NCBI GenBank assembly: GCA_032358255.1
Contig: JAULBX010001669.1
Coordinates: 1-64,000, forward strand
Length of the DNA: 64,000 nucleotides
Origin: Heterotrichella gracilis
Lineage: Eukaryota; Sar; Xanthophyceae; Tribonematales; Xanthonemataceae
Reading direction: 5' to 3'
Below the pieces are notes generated by a model. It saw only the letters and a program-made list of their open reading frames with translations. It was not told where the DNA came from and searched no databases. Shown piece by piece: positions 36,651 through 47,416 of the stretch. A program made the position numbers and the translations under genes. The stretch's first letter is position 1. Each line of letters starts with the position of its first letter.

Positions 36651-37546
36651 GTTTGCAGAAAGGGAGCAGCAGGGAGGGCGTTCAGGTGCTTTCAAATGGT
36701 CCCTGGTAGGCCAGCTAGATCTAGCAAGTCTCCTGAAGAGGTCCATGTCCCGCTTAAGACTGCACTTGGCATTGCTATATCTATTTTTTCTTCTTGTTTA
36801 TCTGCTTGACGTATGAGTGCCACCACCTGATGCATGGTTGTGTATGTTTTCGCACAGATCGTTTGACACCTTCGCATGCATTTTCAAAATGTTTTCATTA
36901 CCGCCGCAATTGCACGTACTCTATTATTTGTACATTATTGCCTGCCCCTTGCCTACCACCTTCAAGTCGCAGATGCCTGACAGGGCGTGGGTGCCAATGA
37001 CACCATGTGGTTGGCTTGCCTTAACATTTTTTGCATTTACCTTTGACTTTCACCATCCGCACTGTGTGTGTGCCCTTCAAAATATCACCATGTGAATATT
37101 CAGCTGTATACCTTCGCTTAGGGTCTTGCTCAAACCCCTAGGGTTTCGATGCCAACGGCATCGTGCCCGTGAGCACTTTAAAGCTGATAACTGGCTCTAT
37201 TTCTCGCTATGCCTTATCTTGGCTGAACAGAGAGACCGATAGCAACGTTGCCGGTGTTTGTGGGGTCACCCTCCCAACGGTTTAAGCCCACTGCTGGGCA
37301 CCACCACCGCAGCCAAGGCAGGCTCGGCCAGCAAGGAGCGCATGGCCGGAACTCCGTTGTATGCTGTGTCAATAGCATAGCACATCTGCAACTATGCAGT
37401 TGACCCTTCCCCTGTAGTTGGCTGATCCCTTCCTAGTTCGTTCGGCGGGGCCTCCTGTCTGCCACTGGTGCGGCGGGCGCATCAGTGCGGAGTCCTAGCC
37501 CGCCGCCGCTTCCGATGCCAGTCCAGTGACACCCACCGCCGCCACC
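36651..37546. promoter_or_regulatory. RPA2 upstream region with telomere-type motif
   Basis: No gene. TTAGGG at 37119-37124 and the near-palindrome AAACCCCTAGGGTTT at 37132-37146 lie about 400 bp before the RPA2 start. In plants, telo-boxes mark genes of the translation and ribosome-production machinery, so this is a plausible but unproven control site. Confidence 0.5.
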
Positions 37547-40500
37547 ATGCTGAAGGCCACAGTGCAGGGCACGGAGGTGCCGCCTGAGCTGGAGGCGCTG
37601 GTTGCGCCGCACATCCAGTCGTGGGACTGGTTCTATGACACCGGCCTGGAGGCGTCAGTGGCGGCGCTTGAGCCCGTCGAGGTACGCCGCTGCCAGGGAT
37701 TGCGACGCAAATTTGGACTGCTATTGCTTTCTATGTTGTGGGTGGCTAGCTGCAGTGAGTTATGTGGTGCTGGGCAACCCGGAGGTTGATGTCACAGTGC
37801 ATGCATTGTCGGCGGCCATATGCATGCATATAGCGAGCGCACTGAACGCTCCGCCGCTGGAGTGGCCACAGAACCCTGCGAATGAAGTGCTACATCTTTT
37901 TAAGAGGCTAAGCTGCCCCCTTTTCGCCATCAACTCTCATATCACTTTCCCTCGCCCTCAGGTCAGCACCCCAGGTGGAGCGCGCTACCGCATATGGCTA
38001 GAAGAGCCGCGCATCAACAAACCGCTGAAGGAAAATGAGGGGTTTGGAGCTAGCGGGGCAATCTACCCCAGGGACTGCAGGGAATCGGTGTGTGCTCAGA
38101 AAGCCATGCAAAACCCACCATGGCATGTGCTTGTTAGATCTGCCCTTGTCGAGGTTTTGTTGGTGCTGATGGATATGCTTGAGAAGAGGTTGTACGACTG
38201 GCTTGAAGTAGTTTGCAATGGCTTTTGGTGTACCTCATGCAGTGTCACTCCAGGGCTTCTGATGGGCCTATGTAGTGGGTTGTGTGGCTGCGGGCCTGTA
38301 TGGCTTTGGCTTGCGCAGCACCTGGCGAGGGCTTGCCTTTGCTTGGGGTGACACGCCCATTTGCACTGCATGGAAGGCCGTGTTCTCGAGCCTTCATTTG
38401 GCTCCACCTGCTCACCTGGTCCCCTATTGCAGGGCGTCACGTACAAAGGGGCAGTTTTCATCGAGGTCCATTGGGTGCGTGTTGGGTCCAAAATGCCCTC
38501 CCAGCATTTTACTCGCCGGCTGGGGTACATGCCAATTATGGTCAAGTCCAGGGGGTGCTACCTGAAGGGCCTATCTAGAGCAGAGCTGGTGGCAAGAAAA
38601 GAGGAGTCAACGGAAATGGGCGGGTATTTCATTTGTAATGGAATTGAGCGCATCATCCGGCTGCTTATTCTGCAGCGGCGGCATTACATCATGGCCATGC
38701 GGCGAGGGGCATACAGGAAAAGAGGGCCCAATTTCACAGAATTGGCCACGCTGATGAGGTGCGCCTGGGGCCGGGTGGTACTCCTGCTGTCCCAGTTGGA
38801 TTGTGAAGCTTTTCACATTGATTGCATGTGCGAAGATGGTGCGTTGCCTTTGTCAGTACAGTACAACACCCACTGTATGCTAGCAGTCCGTGTCCATTGG
38901 GCAAAAAGTTGCTGAATTGTACGTGTTGAGGTATTTTGACAGACTTTACATGCCCATACCCAATCTGGTACATGCAAGGGGGTTGTTGCATCAACTTACG
39001 GAGGCTATGATGAACAGCATAGTATACTTGAAGCGGAGTTACTCCCGTTCTTGAAAACTTACTAAGCAAATGTCTTTCGCTCCTATCTGAGCCTCCTGTA
39101 GCGTAATTACCTTGCACTCATCAAAAAAGACATTTCGCAATTAGATCCTCATGGCTGTCAGTCAATCCTGCCCTGGCAACCTCACTTCTTGGGATTTGAA
39201 AATCTCGCCTTTTACCTTTGCACCCCTCCCATGCGTAATCCTCAGGTACCCTAGACTGCAGGCCACCCACCCGTTTTAACCCCTGCCGCAGGTGCGTGCT
39301 GCCAGACGAAACCTCCACCACAATCCGCCTGCACTACCTGACAGACGGGACCGTCACCCTAGGGTTTGTCCTGCGCCGCGCCGAGTACTTCATCCCCCTT
39401 GGCATTGTCCTCAAGTGCTTGGTCGAGATCAGCGACAGGGAGATTTTTGACACCCTGGTCAATGGGTCGGAGCAGGTAGGGTTTTGGATGGGGTCATGTA
39501 GTGTGTGCCAATGTGGAGTTAGCAGGCAGCTACCTGATTGGCAAGTAGTGCTGTTATAACCAGGACCTGATGTAAGAAGACTGAAAGTTGTTAACAGCAG
39601 CACATGAATGGCCTGAATGCTCTCAGTATAGTCCAGGATACTTCTTACACTCCACCTCCTTTCTATGGACCAGCAGCACTACACTACCACCCCCCTCAAG
39701 CCTAACCCTTCTCCCATGTGTGTGCAGAGCGATGGCCACAGTTCCTTTGTGGCTGAGCGGGCAGAGCTGCTGGTACAAGCCGCTGCAGCGCACAACCTGG
39801 CCAACAGGGCGGATTGCCTGGCGTACATAGGCACATACTTCAGGGTGGTGCTGGACTGCAGCAAGTGGGAGAGCGATGTCGAGGTGAGCAGCACACCACT
39901 GTGGGCGAGGGGGGTTGCTGGAAGTTGGATGCGTGTGCTGTGGAGTCGCTTTCACGTTGGGAGTTCAAAATGATGTCTTCAACGCACGATGGATGCCACT
40001 TGACAACCATGTGCCCATCCTTGTCCATGGCCAATGGCAGGGTGCATTCATGCCGCTCCCAATGTCCTTGACCCCAGTACAGCTGCTCCCCCCCAATCCT
40101 TTCCTATCCTCACCTCGTCTCCTAAGCACGCCTTTGCACTCCCCTTCCACACCACTTAGCCCCACGCCACCCTGCTCCTCCCCTTCCCATTGTTCTTACC
40201 ACATCACCTTCCCAATCCTTCCCGCAGGCTGGCCTGAAGCTGATGCGCGTGATTGTGCTCCCCCACCTGCAAGAGCCTGCCTCCAAGGTGGCCACCCTGT
40301 TTGCCATGTGCCACAAGCTGTATGCGCTGGCCAATGGGGTGTGCGGGGAGGACAACCCGGATGCGCTCACACACCACGAGGTAGGGGTTGGTGTGGGGCG
40401 TGGGCTTGGTTGAGATAATGCTGTGGGCACAAGTGTGGTGTGTTCTGTCTCTCTCTGCACTTGTTCCTGCCTTCTAGCTTTGCCTCGAATGATGTGCCTC

Positions 40501-43500
40501 TCTTGCTGAAGAACAGCAATGAATTTACTACTAATAAACAGCCAGTTTCATGAATACAAAACAAGGATTCTCAACATGACAGTTCTGTTTGCTGCAGCTG
40601 ACACAGTACCCCTTTGCTCTCAGGTCCTGCTGCCCGGCCACTTGTTGACGCGCGCTGTGAAGGAGATGCTGTCAGGGGGCCTGGCAGCAATGAGGGATCA
40701 AATCATGCGGGACGGGGAGAGGGCGCCGGACGGGGTGCAGCTGGCGGTGAGTAGACTTTCCCTTCGAGTTGTGTGCATGTCATCTCTCCTGCAAGGCCTA
40801 GGACCTGTGACTAAGTTGAGGGCACTTTCTGGAGGAGAGAGCAGGTGCTCCCAGTAAGCTGTGATCCACATCCCCACCTGCATGGCACAATCTTGCGGTG
40901 GTGGAGCACATGCTGATGCACCCCCCCTCCCCTGCAGGATGACAGCTACCTGAAACGGGTGGCGGACCGCAACCTGCCCAACGTGGGGGACAAGGTGGAG
41001 TACCTGCTCAACACAGGCAACCTGGTGTCGCGATCGGGGCTGGATCTGCAACAGGCCACGGGGTTCACGGTAGGTTTGCAAATGCGTCTGCAATGGCCAT
41101 ATATCTGGCTATACCCGGCAACCCTAAAACACACTGAATGCCTGCACCTACGATATGCACAAAAATAATAACGAGGCCCAAGTGGCCTGCATGTACTTCA
41201 TGGGATGCTGCTTGATGTCCCTGGCTATAGTGGCCGGCTTTGTTGTGCTGCACCTGCATGGTATCATGTTTTTCGGCATGTGTAAATCGTTGAATCTTGG
41301 TTGATAACCGTTTCTTTCCCCCTTGCAGATTGTGGCTGAGAAGCTGAATTGGTTCAGATTCTTGTCGCATTTCCGGTCCATCCACAGAGGAGCATACTTC
41401 ATGGAGCTGCGCACAACCACTGTGCGCAAGTTGCTACCGGAATCCTGGGGATTTCTGTGCCCTGTGCATACACCTGATGGCTCCCCCTGTGGCCTGCTCA
41501 ACCATTTCACCGCACCCTGCCAAGTCATCACGCAAGTGCCTGCTGATACTGAGAACATGCGGCGACAAATGATTGCGGTACGGTTTCAATACATTGTAGC
41601 AATACACACACACAATTGCTGGCATACAGTTGCACATTGTCATATCTAACACTGAATGGATTGTGGGAGAGTCAAGAAATGCCTTTTCAATGTACTGTGG
41701 CAAAGCAAAACCTGACAAAGGACCTTCTACCTACCCACAGGCGCTCGGCATCCTTGGCATGACCCCAGTCAGTTCAGACCTCCCCGCCGCGCCCCCGCCA
41801 TCAAACATGCCAGTGATGTTGGACGGGGAGCTGGTTGGCTACGTGCCCTCAGTGCTGGCTGGGGGCCTGGTTGCGCACATCAGGTTGGTGAAGGCAAGCA
41901 AGCTGCAGGGGAGCAACCTGGTGGACGTCAAGACCCTCAACAGGGATGTGCCGCCAGACCAGTTCCTGTTCTTCATGCAGCGGGTAAGGCACAGTGGCGC
42001 TGGGGCTATTGCCATGGGGGGAATTGTAGCGTAGGAGGAGAAAAAATCAGCTGACACATGTGGAAGGATAGGTTGATATGTTGGAGCATGGTTTGATGCA
42101 CAGCTGTCCTGTCATTGTCTGGCTAGGCAAGGGGTTGTAGTAAGCAGCTCTTGTTGCTCTGTATCAGCTCTGCCAGGTCTGTTTGGTCAAAGCCTGGTAC
42201 CAACATCAGCACCAGTCCCCCTATTTAATGCGGCTCATCATTACCCTTCCCTGCAGGACCCTGAGATTGCCATCCCCGAGCATCTGGAGATTGTGCACAT
42301 ACCCCCCCTGCACGGCGGCCCCTACCCGGGTGTGTTCCTCTTCACCTCCCCTGCCCGCATGATGCGCCCGGTGCGGCAGCTGGGCACTGGGGCGGTGGAG
42401 ATGGTGGGGTCCCTGGAGCAAGCCTTCATAAGCATACGGTAGGGTTTTGCTAGGGTATTTGGCAACATGTGAGGTTCTATAAATGTGTCTATATGACGAT
42501 GATATTGCCAGGGACCTGCGGATAGGGCATTGGTAGGATTGCAGTACATGCTGGATCAATGTGGATTTGTTTGCACTGTCGAGGTAATCGGTAGGGTTTT
42601 CTAGGGTCTTTCTCGCAGCAGCTGATGACACAACCGTTATCCCTGGCTGAATCCACCAAGGCCGGTGGACTCGTGTTGATTAGCTATTAGCTCTAACTGA
42701 TGCTACGAGAAAGCCTGAAGCCCTAGTAGGGTTTGCATGCTGCGTTCATCATCACAGTTGCACTTGACTGCATGCACTTGCTTTCATTCTCTGAGCATCT
42801 CACATGAAGTTGTTATTTAGTGCTAGGCGTTGGACAACTTGTGTGATATTTCGTCTATGGTTTGGGTTATTGCATGTGCATCCCCCCTGCTGAGCCTCGC
42901 AGTGTGACCCGTGCTACAGCCTCCTTTTCTAACCGGCTGTAGCGCTAAAACATGCTGCAACATCGCATCCCCCTTCTGGGGGGCAGGCGTTTAAGCGGGT
43001 GCCAGCTCTGCGTTGCACATGCTGCCCACCCTTTGCACGCGCATGACATTTCCCCCTTCACACCCCAATATAGGGGTGATTACCATGCGCCCATTAGATG
43101 GTACCGGTGCAGACCCTAGCAGAACTTAAATCATGACGCATTTGACAATACTCATTGTATAGGTTATGAATGTCTAGATTTCAAAATGCCTAGATTTCTT
43201 GTTTGCACCCCGTTAATGTTTGCATCCTTCCTTGCATTTTCAGGGTCCCAGATGGCGGCGCGGGCGGATCAGAGGGGCTGAAATTCACGCATTCGGAGAT
43301 TAACACCTCTGCAATGCTGAGTGTGGTGGCCTCGCTCACCCCTTACTCTGACTTCAACCAGTCCCCTCGCAACATGTACCAGTGCCAGATGGGCAAGCAA
43401 ACCATGGGCACCCCGCTGCAGGTAAATGCAGCTGCACACCCGAGTTTGTCCCCTGCTGCATTCAAATGCACCCACTTACTGTACTGTGGAGTTGATGCCC

Positions 43501-46500
43501 ACCATCATATGCAGAAAGTGCAAGTTAAAATAGGCAGATCATTGTAGTTCTCGATGTGCAAAGGTTGGTGTTATCTCGGGGCTGTGATGGAATAAAGTAA
43601 AGGGTAATTTGCGTCAGCCGACTGGTTGAGACAATCTACTTGCTGAGCCCCAGATAGGTTGTTAAGGGACAGCGGGCCACCACCCCAGGTACATGCTGCA
43701 TCTCTCAGCAGGCTGTTTAGTGTATACTTGTGCTGCAAGTCATTCCCTCGTCAATGCATTTGTCTTGCCACATCTGGTCTGCACTGCTCCAGTATGTCCT
43801 TGCCTGTCAACAAACACGGCACAAAGTTAATAGTACATGGAACGAAAAGTATTAAAGTAATTGTGATATCAAAAAAGTGTGATGATTGCCGTTGCACCAT
43901 CGCAATATCTGTGTGAGGAGGGGTGATGATCCGCACTGGGCACCGACCAAAATATGACGATGCAACGTGCATGGGGCTAGGGGACTGACATCCCCTCCCC
44001 GCTACTGACCTCCTAACACACCACCCTCACCCAACCCACATGCAGCAGCAACCCTCGACTAGCAAGCCCACGCCACCCCACTCAACGCACACATCCCGCC
44101 CCCCCGCAGGCCTTCCCCCATCGAGCCGACACCAAGCTGTACCGCCTGCACACGCCGCAGACCCCGCTGGTGCGCACGAAGCGCTACGACCAGTATGCCA
44201 TGGACGAGTTCCCTGCAGGGGCTAACGCGGTGGTGGCTGTGCTGGCGTACACAGGTGGGGGGCCAAGGGGCTGGGCGGGGGGCTGCTGTGCAGTTTCCTG
44301 TTTTTAATATTTATTACAAGCTTTTCCAGATTGAAGTCGAGCGTTACTGCAACAATTCTGTGGCAAACCCTGTCAGTATTGTACAATGGCTTGTTGTAGG
44401 GTTCTTGTCAAAATGCACGGTTTGGTAGGGTTTGCTAGGTTCACCACTTGTGGGGTGTTGGCACTGGGCGGTGATGATCTTGCACATCCGATCTTCTGTG
44501 ACGAGATAATCAACTCCTACTCATTCTGAGCCCAATGCCACCCCCTTTATGCACACTGTACGGTTGCCTTGCAATTGTGAGAGGTGCACACAATGTGAAG
44601 GTGCGGGTTGTGAAGTAATAACAACAAAAAGTACTTGTTTGTTCATTATTGCAAAGTGCCATGTCACACCAATTTGATCCGCCGCTTGTTGTTTGCAGGC
44701 TATGACATGGAGGATGCCATGATCCTCAACAAATCTGCGGTGGATCGTGGGTTTGCTCACGCAACGCTGATCAAGACAGATGTTGTGGACTTGGCCGATC
44801 ACACGCCGCTCAAGACCGACTCTGTCATCTTCACTGCCCCGGTTAAGCCTGAGAAGAAGGGGGATGGCATGGAGCTGCTCCCGGCTACAAAGGAGAGGCC
44901 CTCGGTGAGTACGCAGTGCGGAATGCAAGGAATATTTCATCGACATGCTCACACGGAATTGAATGATTGAGTATGACACATTTTGTGTCATTGTTGCGAT
45001 TGATAAGGGAGAATCGTCTGAGCACATGGGATGCTCAGGGTACTGCAATCTCCGGCCTCCACTATTCACATGTTGAGTATTTTTCTGACTCGGCAAATTC
45101 CCCCTTCTCCCAGGGGGCATTTGGCCAAGAGTATCCCCAGAACGAGCCCAGCTCTGCCAAGTCGTCAGCGGTTAAAACCCTGGGGGTGTGCCCTGAGGGC
45201 AACTACCCCGACAGTGACCGCATTGATGTGGATGGCCTGCCGCATGTGGGGGCTGTGGTGTGGCCCAACCAGGGGTACTACAACCACTACAACACACGGA
45301 CACGTAAGTGCGCCTACGAACCCTGCCATGTTGCTGTGCTGGTTGTAAATTGTTGTTGGGGCAGATGATCGTCAATGGGTGTTTGCCTGATAGAAACAGC
45401 CCTGCTTTGGCTGCCAAAATCCCCTCAGCTTGCACAGCAGTAGTGGCCTGTGCCAACTCTTGGGAGGTTGAAAACTTTTAACCAAAACGTGTAGCCATGA
45501 CTGGAATTGTCCTCTCCAGCGGTCTCACTCTGCCCCTTTTCCCCTTGCTTCCTCCAGAGATGCACAAGCAAGGCAAGGTCAAGGGCGAGGAGGTGGCGTT
45601 CGTTGAGCAGGTGGCGGTGGTGGGCCAGAAGGACAAGCCCGTGTCACGCGTCAACATCAAGATGCGCTACAACCGCAACCCAGTGCCGGGGGACAAGTTC
45701 TCGTCGCGCCACGGTCAGAAGGGTGTGCTGTCCCAGCTGTGGCCGGACGTGGACATGCCCTACTGCCCAGCCACAGGCATCAGGTGAGCCATGGTGCTGG
45801 TGGCATGGGGATGTGGCTAATGGGCAGTGTTTGCGCCACATTAATGTGTCCAAGTATGTTATACAATGGCTGGCGATTGTTTCTTTCTGGGGCCTATAGT
45901 GGTGACAGTGAAGCTCTCTTGTCACTGCCAGTCATGAAGGAAACTTTTGTCATTTCAAGCTCACATGCACGTGCCGATCTAACTAATCCCCGGTTTCCTT
46001 CTTCCCATCCTTATGCTCCTCCTTTTGCACCCCAGGCCTGACCTCCTCATCAACCCCCACGCCTTCCCCTCGCGTATGACCATTGGCATGCTGGTGGAGT
46101 CGCTGACAGGCAAGGCAGCTGCGCTCAAGGGCACATTTGTGGATGCCTCCCCATTCCAAAGGTTTGAGGGGGGGAGCCAAAATGCCGCAGAGGAATTTGG
46201 CCGGATTCTGGAGGCAAATGGGTTTGCAAAGCATGGAGGTGAGTGGTAAATTGGGTTTTTAAGCTTCCATGGTGGATCCATGTGTGAAGCTGGCCTACGC
46301 ATGTCATTGCTGCCTGCTCTGCCCAAGTAGAAGTGGTAGAGCGCATTTTATTTGTGAAAAGCCGCCAAGTTGCAATGTGGCACCTGATTGCCTAGCATGG
46401 AGACATGGCGACGTCAGTGCATACTCACCCATATGTGCTGTGTTCATCCAGGTGAGACTATGATCAGCGGCATCACCGGGGAGGAGTTCCCTGTGGATGT

Positions 46501-47416
46501 TTACATCGGCCTGGTGTACTACCAGAGGCTGAGGCACATGGTGTCGGACAAGTTCCAGGTAAGGGTTCCTGCTGGGGTTTGTTAATAGCCTGCCACCAAT
46601 CAGGAGCAATTTAACCCTGCCACATGCGATGCACATGGAGTTTTAGACTGTATGCTGGTGGAGAACATGCATTGCTGGTTGTCTATCGTTACGTCGCTGC
46701 GGTGCTGAGTTGCCAAGTTGGCATGATGATACGCAGGGGCAGCGTCCTGATGTAAGTAAACTCCCGTGTTCTGACACCTCCCCATTCCCTTTCAGGTCCG
46801 CTCCACCGGCCCCATCAACCAGCTGACGCACCAGCCTGTCAAGGGGCGCAAGGCAGGGGGAGGGATTCGGTTTGGAGAAATGGAGAGGGACTCGCTGCTG
46901 GCGCACGGGGCAGCGTACCTGCTGCACGACAGGTACGGCGCTGTCTTCCTGACGCACTAATGCCCCTTGCATGCTTATGTCTTGGGCTTTTGAGATAATG
47001 CCAAAGGATCCTGTGCATGTTGCTGCCCTTGCATCCTCACTGATTGAGCATGCACACTCGTTGATCATCAATTATATGATCATCACCCTCTCCCTTCAGA
47101 ATCCACCAACTCACGCCCTCCCCGTGTATCTCCTCGCAGGCTGCACACCTGCTCAGACTACACCGTGCTGGATGTGTGCGCAAAGTGCGGCTTGCTCATC
47201 TCCACGCTGCATGTGCCGCACACAGCTGCAGCCTCGGTGGCCAGTGCAGTGGGGCTAGGGGACCTGGGCGCACCCGGGGTGGGCTCCCGCACCATGTGCC
47301 GCCTGTGCAGCAGCAGCAAGCACGTGGAGCGGGTGGCGCTGCCCTGGGTGTTCAAGTTCCTGGTGTCGGAGTTGGCGGCGATGAACATCAAGGTGTCGCT
47401 CAATTTGACGCGGTAG
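37547..47416 (+). CDS. RPA2: RNA polymerase I second-largest subunit (A135/RPA2)
   Basis: Forms one half of the Pol I catalytic cleft and makes the large rRNA precursor in the nucleolus. Twenty exons: 37547-37681, 37962-38087, 38433-38758, 39292-39475, 39728-39883, 40228-40380, 40624-40746, 40938-41069, 41329-41577, 41741-41983, 42257-42438, 43244-43421, 44110-44254, 44699-44904, 45114-45303, 45558-45783, 46036-46238, 46452-46558, 46796-46932, 47140-47416; 1,225 aa, all phases closing. The start has an ideal GCCACCATGC context. Key motifs are [63 protein letters not shown] and a C-terminal zinc site (CAKC..CRLC). Pol I rather than II or III is indicated by the N-terminal [14 protein letters not shown] block and the zinc-site spacing. 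Its introns host box C/D snoRNAs. Confidence 0.97.
39000..39096 (+). ncRNA. Box C/D snoRNA, snR60/U80 type, in RPA2 intron 3
   Basis: Perfect C box ATGATGA (39007-39013) and D box CTGA (39087-39090), closed by a 6-bp terminal stem GGAGGC/GCCTCC (39000-39005, 39091-39096). The guide before the D box (GTCTTTCGCTCCTAT, 39072-39086) pairs over 15 nt, with one G-U, to LSU AUAGGGGCGAAAGAC. The fifth nucleotide from the box faces the G that is Gm908 in yeast. A weak D' box (TTGA, 39028-39031) is preceded by GCATAGT, whose fifth-position T faces the A of GAACUAUGC, yeast Am817. Yeast snR60 guides exactly this pair, so orthology is very likely. Intronic position implies release by splicing and trimming. 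rRNA sequence and numbering are from memory. Confidence 0.88.
42609..42712 (+). ncRNA. Double-guide box C/D snoRNA in RPA2 intron 11
   Basis: A 12-bp inverted repeat with one mismatch (TTTCTCGCAGCA at 42609-42620, TGCTACGAGAAA at 42701-42712) encloses a C box (CTGATGA, 42622-42628), D' box CTGA (42647-42650), C' box (GTGTTGA, 42673-42679) and D box CTGA (42697-42700). The D guide TATTAGCTCTA pairs 11 nt with SSU UAGAGCUAAUA; the N+5 nucleotide is the A that is Am159 in human. The D' guide GTTATCCCTG pairs 10 nt with LSU CAGGGAUAAC in the peptidyl-transferase loop; N+5 is the middle G, Gm2815 in yeast (snR38). I know of no yeast or human snoRNA with this pair of guides. rRNA sequences are recalled. 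Confidence 0.9.
43578..43651 (+). ncRNA. Box C/D snoRNA, U16/snR87-like guide, in RPA2 intron 12
   Basis: C box GTGATGG (43584-43590, last base off consensus) and D box CTGA (43643-43646) are closed by GGGGC/GCCCC (43578-43582, 43647-43651). An internal guide GGGTAATTTGCG pairs 12 nt with SSU CGCAAAUUACCC. With the D' position right after it (a degenerate TCAG), N+5 is the middle A of CAAAU, which is Am484 in human and Am436 in yeast. The guide before the D box (AGACAATCTACTTG) found no rRNA match from memory. The weak D' box lowers certainty a little. Confidence 0.75.
43917..43998 (+). ncRNA. Box C/D snoRNA, snR76 type, in RPA2 intron 12
   Basis: C box GTGATGA (43923-43929, perfect) and D box CTGA (43985-43988) lie inside a 7-bp stem GGAGGGG/CCCCTCC (43917-43923, 43992-43998; three unpaired bases follow the D box). 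The guide GCACTGGGCA before a degenerate D' box CCGA pairs 10 nt with LSU UGCCCAGUGC. N+5 is the third C, which counts to yeast Cm2197, the snR76 site. The guide before the D box (ATGGGGCTAGGGGA) has no target I can name. It is the second snoRNA in this 688-nt intron, which is unusual because metazoan introns normally carry one. Confidence 0.8.
44459..44540 (+). ncRNA. Box C/D snoRNA with unassigned guides, in RPA2 intron 13
   Basis: Perfect C box GTGATGA (44471-44477) and D box CTGA (44526-44529), closed by an 11-position stem with one mismatch: TGGCACTGGGC (44459-44469) against GCCCAATGCCA (44530-44540). The structure is as good as its neighbours'. The D guide (CAACTCCTACTCATT) shares 9 nt of complementarity with LSU GAGUAGGAG, with N+5 on the A of UGAGU; I know of no established methylation there. 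A D'-like CTGT follows CACATCCGATCTT, with no match found. It may be a lineage-specific guide. Confidence 0.78.
46723..46774 (+). ncRNA. Possible box C/D RNA in RPA2 intron 18
   Basis: C box ATGATGA (46723-46729), a D'-like CTGA (46747-46750) and a D box CTGA (46771-46774) are present. The D guide has 9 nt complementary to SSU AACACGGGA, with N+5 on the C of ACACG. No terminal stem could be drawn and the RNA would be short, so this may be chance. Confidence 0.3.

Noticed and set aside
39952-40061. ATGATGT with a flanking 10-bp stem (ACGTTGGGAG/CTCCCAATGT) in RPA2 intron 5
   Set aside because: No CTGA box beside the 3' strand of the stem and no rRNA match to any stretch inside; not called a snoRNA.
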